Origin: Candidatus Woesearchaeota archaeon
Lineage (GTDB): Archaea; Nanobdellota; Nanobdellia; Woesearchaeales; JAHWIC01
Assembly (NCBI GenBank): GCA_019322485.1
Contig: JAHWIK010000001.1
Coordinates: 1 to 54,289 of the forward strand
DNA: 54,289 bases
Reading direction: 5' to 3'
Under the pieces are notes generated by a model, which did no database searches, was not told the origin of the DNA, and was given only the letters and a program-made list of their open reading frames with translations. The translations under genes and the position numbers were made by a program. Below are positions 52,442-54,289 of the stretch, piece by piece; the stretch's first letter is position 1; the number at the start of each line of letters is the position of its first letter.

Positions 52442-52944
52442 TATTGGGTCTAGAAACAGGAGGTATTTATAAAACTTTGCTAGATAGTTACTATGTAGTG
52501 GTTAATTGTCAAAAGATTTATACAATCTCTTTTATTCAATCCGGAGTACCAATGTTTCAGTCCCAAGACATTAATATTCTCGTGTCCTGTTGCCCTTAAT
52601 GCTTGAATCTGCATTGTATCTGCAAGGCTTTATTTTGCTATTTCTTGCAAACTTTATTCCGATAGTTGTCGTCGAGTTTCCTTGCATGTATATAGGAAGA
52701 GACTAAGTACTATTTAAAGTCTGCTCTTCCAATCGGAAGTTCAATAAGACCCTAAAATAGCACTAGAAACAGCAGTTTTGTTCCAATCGGAAGTTCAGCA
52801 CTAAAAAATGTCCAAAAAAGTTACATTATTTTTGACAAAAAAAGTTACAAGAAATTGTCAAATGTTCTTTGTGTAGAAATAGTTCAATTCAATATTACTC
52901 GGGGCAGGCTTTATTTAAGAATTTACTTTTTAATGAGGGACTGT
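52442..52944. other. 503-base intergenic region with short repeats, no gene seen
   Basis: No convincing ORF or known RNA was found. The left part carries TTCCGAT at 52657 with TTGTCGTCGAG, and the centre carries TTCCAATCGGAAGTTCA twice. The right side is AT-rich with AAAGTTACA words (52813, 52841). See the repeat entries at 52727 and 53995. Confidence 0.5.
52727..52797 (+). repeat. TTCCAATCGGAAGTTCA pair, CRISPR-repeat-like
   Basis: TTCCAATCGGAAGTTCA occurs at 52727-52743 and at 52781-52797 (54 nt apart). The first copy continues GTTCAATAAGACCCTAAAAT then AGCACTAGAAAC (52739-52770), which has the same order of blocks (GTTC, AATAAGAC, TAAAATAG, AAA) as the repeat I remember for Thermococcales CRISPR arrays. 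TTCC and GGAA also pair as a small hairpin. Copies are too few and too diverged to call an array. Confidence 0.4.
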
Positions 52945-53790
52945 TTAATGATCAAATCTAGATACTGGCTTATCTTCTTCTTTTATATGTGGAAGAAATT
53001 TTAAGTATATTTCAGGGGAATATCCTCTTTCTAATTCTAGTCTTGCAAAAAAATCACCAATCTTAAAATTGTCCGCTCTTCTTTTTCTGTATGTCTCTCC
53101 ACCAGAAAAGTAATCTCTCATCTGTGCTTTTTGCTCAGGAGTCATGTCAAATCCCCATCCCTTGCCTAAGAGAGGATCTTTATAACTCATAACATTAGGA
53201 ATCTCTCCTACATAATCCTCAAGACCATCATTTGTATAAGCGTGAGTATGCCATAATCCTGCCAAATGTCCGATTTCATGGACAAGAGTACTTCCTCTTT
53301 CAGTTTTTTCATATTCCTTTCCAAATGCCACCATAAACCTATCTGACAAGAATATTACTCTATCAGAAACCATTCCTAATGCAGTATTTTTTCTTTTGTT
53401 GAAAAAATTAAGCCAATCTTCAATGCCTCGATTTCTAAATTCCTCATCATGAATAAACTGAGTGAAAAGGGAATATCTTGCATAATCAGCTGCAGGCACC
53501 TCCATGATAGCTACTTTTGTTCTTACATCAAAGTCAGGCATTGCTTTCTCTAATTCACTTCTGCTGCAGTATTCGACTCCTGCATCTACCCCTACCTCTT
53601 CCCTTAGGTAATCCATAGCATGTTCAAATACTTCAGGTCTCCATCTAGACCTTTTCATTCGAGCAACATAGAATGTAGTTTCATGTTTAGTTTCTGCAAT
53701 CGCTTCTAAAGGAGCTAAAGCTGCTCCTGCTCCAGCTACCAACAATCTCTTCAAGAATACTCTTCTGCCTTCATCAACTACTTCAGTCAT
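52945..53790 (-). CDS. Tat-exported metzincin-type zinc protease
   Basis: 281 residues. A twin-arginine signal (RRVFLKRLLVAGAGAAL, Arg-Arg at 9-10) predicts export of the folded protein. The zinc site is HEIGHLAGLWH (171-181), the metzincin HExxHxxGxxH pattern with the third His, and a Met-turn VMSYKDP (Met about 201). The domain has the archaemetzincin/M10-like layout. Starts at an ATG that overlaps the RHH gene end by 8 nt, so the two are one operon. Confidence 0.85.
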   Translation of the reverse strand: MTEVVDEGRRVFLKRLLVAGAGAALAPLEAIAETKHETTFYVARMKRSRWRPEVFEHAMDYLREEVGVDAGVEYCSRSELEKAMPDFDVRTKVAIMEVPAADYARYSLFTQFIHDEEFRNRGIEDWLNFFNKRKNTALGMVSDRVIFLSDRFMVAFGKEYEKTERGSTLVHEIGHLAGLWHTHAYTNDGLEDYVGEIPNVMSYKDPLLGKGWGFDMTPEQKAQMRDYFSGGETYRKRRADNFKIGDFFARLELERGYSPEIYLKFLPHIKEEDKPVSRFDH

Positions 53791-53926
53791 TCTTCACCTT
53801 CTTAATCAATTCACTTGCAGCTATTTCAAAGAAATGAGATTTATTTCTATAAGTCTTAGACCTCAGCAAATCCTGTATTCTGAATATAGTATCCTCATCT
53901 ATAGTTATGCTTAATTTATGCCTCAT
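53783..53926 (-). CDS. 47-residue ribbon-helix-helix DNA-binding protein
   Basis: MRHKLSITIDEDTIFRIQDL, continuing LRSKTYRNKSHFFEIAASEL and ending IKKVKND: beta strand, helix, turn with NKSHFFEIA, helix, the RHH (CopG/MetJ) pattern. The TATA box (ATTTAAAT, 53951-53958) lies 25 nt before the ATG, so translation is leaderless. The stop overlaps the metzincin start by 8 nt. Probably represses its own operon and so protease production; a perfect inverted repeat spans its start codon. Confidence 0.8.
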   Translation of the reverse strand: MRHKLSITIDEDTIFRIQDLLRSKTYRNKSHFFEIAASELIKKVKND

Positions 53927-53941
53927 AATATAGCATATTAT
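53925..53941 (-). promoter_or_regulatory. perfect inverted repeat at the start of the RHH-metzincin operon
   Basis: ATAATAT (53925-53931), AGC, ATATTAT (53935-53941). It lies between the TATA box at 53951-53958 and the ATG (53926), overlapping the start. RHH proteins usually bind such short palindromes, so it is the natural autoregulatory site. Confidence 0.6.
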
Positions 53942-53994
53942 ACTACTACTATTTAAATCTTTCGATTTGTAACTACCTACTAGTAGTAATACAT

Positions 53995-54032
53995 TATCGG
54001 AAGTTCAACAAGACCTAAGATTATCAAGAACT
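53995..54032 (+). repeat. third CRISPR-repeat-like unit
   Basis: TTATCGGAAGTTCAACAAGA then CCTAAGATTATCAAGAAC matches the copy at 52731-52770 in ATCGGAAGTTCAAYAAGACC and TAARAT, with indels. The surrounding gap 53927-54260 holds no gene. It also carries ATCGGAA (54075), TTCCGAT (54159) and a TTATTCCAATCAGAATA word (54178). The intervening RHH-metzincin pair lies between this unit and the one at 52739. Confidence 0.4.
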
Positions 54033-54260
54033 TTTCTAGAATTCAAGCTTTCTCTCGTCGACAATCATATCAAAATCGGAATATAATGGTCACTATGTTC
54101 CTATATGATTTATTTTTAAATCAGCTTAAATAGTATATAAAGGGTGTTGCGATTTTTATTCCGATAACTACGGAGCTTTATTCCAATCAGAATATTTTCA
54201 TCAAGAACTTATTTAAATAAGAATTTCAAGAATTAATTAAAAAACAATAAAGGTGGTATT

Positions 54261-54289
54261 ATGACAAAGGAAAGATATTTTGTGACATC
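54261..54289 (+). CDS. start of an unknown gene, truncated by the window edge
   Basis: ATG 54261 begins MTKERYFVT and runs to the last base. AAAGGTGGT lies 4-12 nt before it as a strong ribosome-binding site, and TATTTAAATAA (about 54208-54218) may be its TATA box. Too short to identify. Confidence 0.6.

Noticed and set aside
52393..52599. A 68-codon plus-strand frame at the start of the 51374-52441 gene
   Set aside because: It mostly overlaps the antisense of a better-supported gene and looks like low-complexity Phe/Leu translation.
52727..54032. A CRISPR array
   Set aside because: Only two or three diverged units with unequal spacing, and no cas genes in the window; kept as repeats only.

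Overview
The window reads as an AT-rich archaeal chromosome segment. Archaeal hallmarks are TFE, L10e, S6e, aIF2 gamma, Pth2, a NOG1-like GTPase, a class I lysyl-tRNA synthetase, an intron-containing tRNA-Lys, pilin-like class III signal peptides, and TATA boxes about 25 nt before start codons (leaderless genes). Small unknown membrane proteins, LamG surface proteins and compact gene packing fit a DPANN lineage (Woesearchaeota or Pacearchaeota-like). That placement is inference and was not tested with a tree.

Layout. Positions 1-16844 (minus) are one open frame for a giant membrane-anchored surface protein of at least 5614 residues. It carries nine LamG-like domains, two seven-bladed propellers and a beta-helix of about 40 coils. 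It runs off the left edge and follows, with an 8-nt overlap, a duplicated-HTH regulator whose promoter holds a perfect 12-bp inverted repeat. Positions 17.4-23.5 kb (plus) hold small membrane proteins, a HAD hydrolase, zinc-ribbon proteins, a catalytically degenerate HD-GYP-like protein, homoserine dehydrogenase, an ECF S-component-like protein and a phosphoribosyltransferase. Positions 23.5-32.05 kb (minus) form a lysine cluster: dapB, dapA, lysA, a DapL-type aminotransferase, lysS, a propeller protein and lysC. Divergent from dapB is an HTH-ACT protein behind a structured leader, the best candidate for the pathway regulator. Positions 33-37.6 kb (minus) hold two exported proteins, tRNA-Lys(CTT) with two introns, pth2, an M29-like aminopeptidase and tfe.

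Positions 37.8-39.8 kb (plus) are a five-gene operon of unknown function with 1-nt gaps or 4-nt overlaps, including a MazE/AbrB-like protein. A coiled-coil protein, a DUF1461 membrane protein and a bacterial-type triosephosphate isomerase follow. A pilin-like cluster lies at 41.9-43.3 kb (minus). Then come rpl10e, a MscS channel, a NOG1-like GTPase, an aminotransferase, a slipin, a YkgJ-type protein, rps6e, aIF2 gamma and a structured ncRNA candidate. The right end (50.7-54.3 kb) has an SdpI-like protein, an anchored HExxH protein, and an RHH plus Tat-exported metzincin pair flanked by CRISPR-repeat-like and ATCGGAA repeats.

The most unusual structure outside genes is a three-copy family of intergenic cloverleaf-like repeats (18478, 23010, 46241), a different multi-hairpin element at 43391, and perfect palindromes lodged between TATA box and start codon in three unrelated genes. 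No complete CRISPR array, transposase, rRNA or cas gene was seen.
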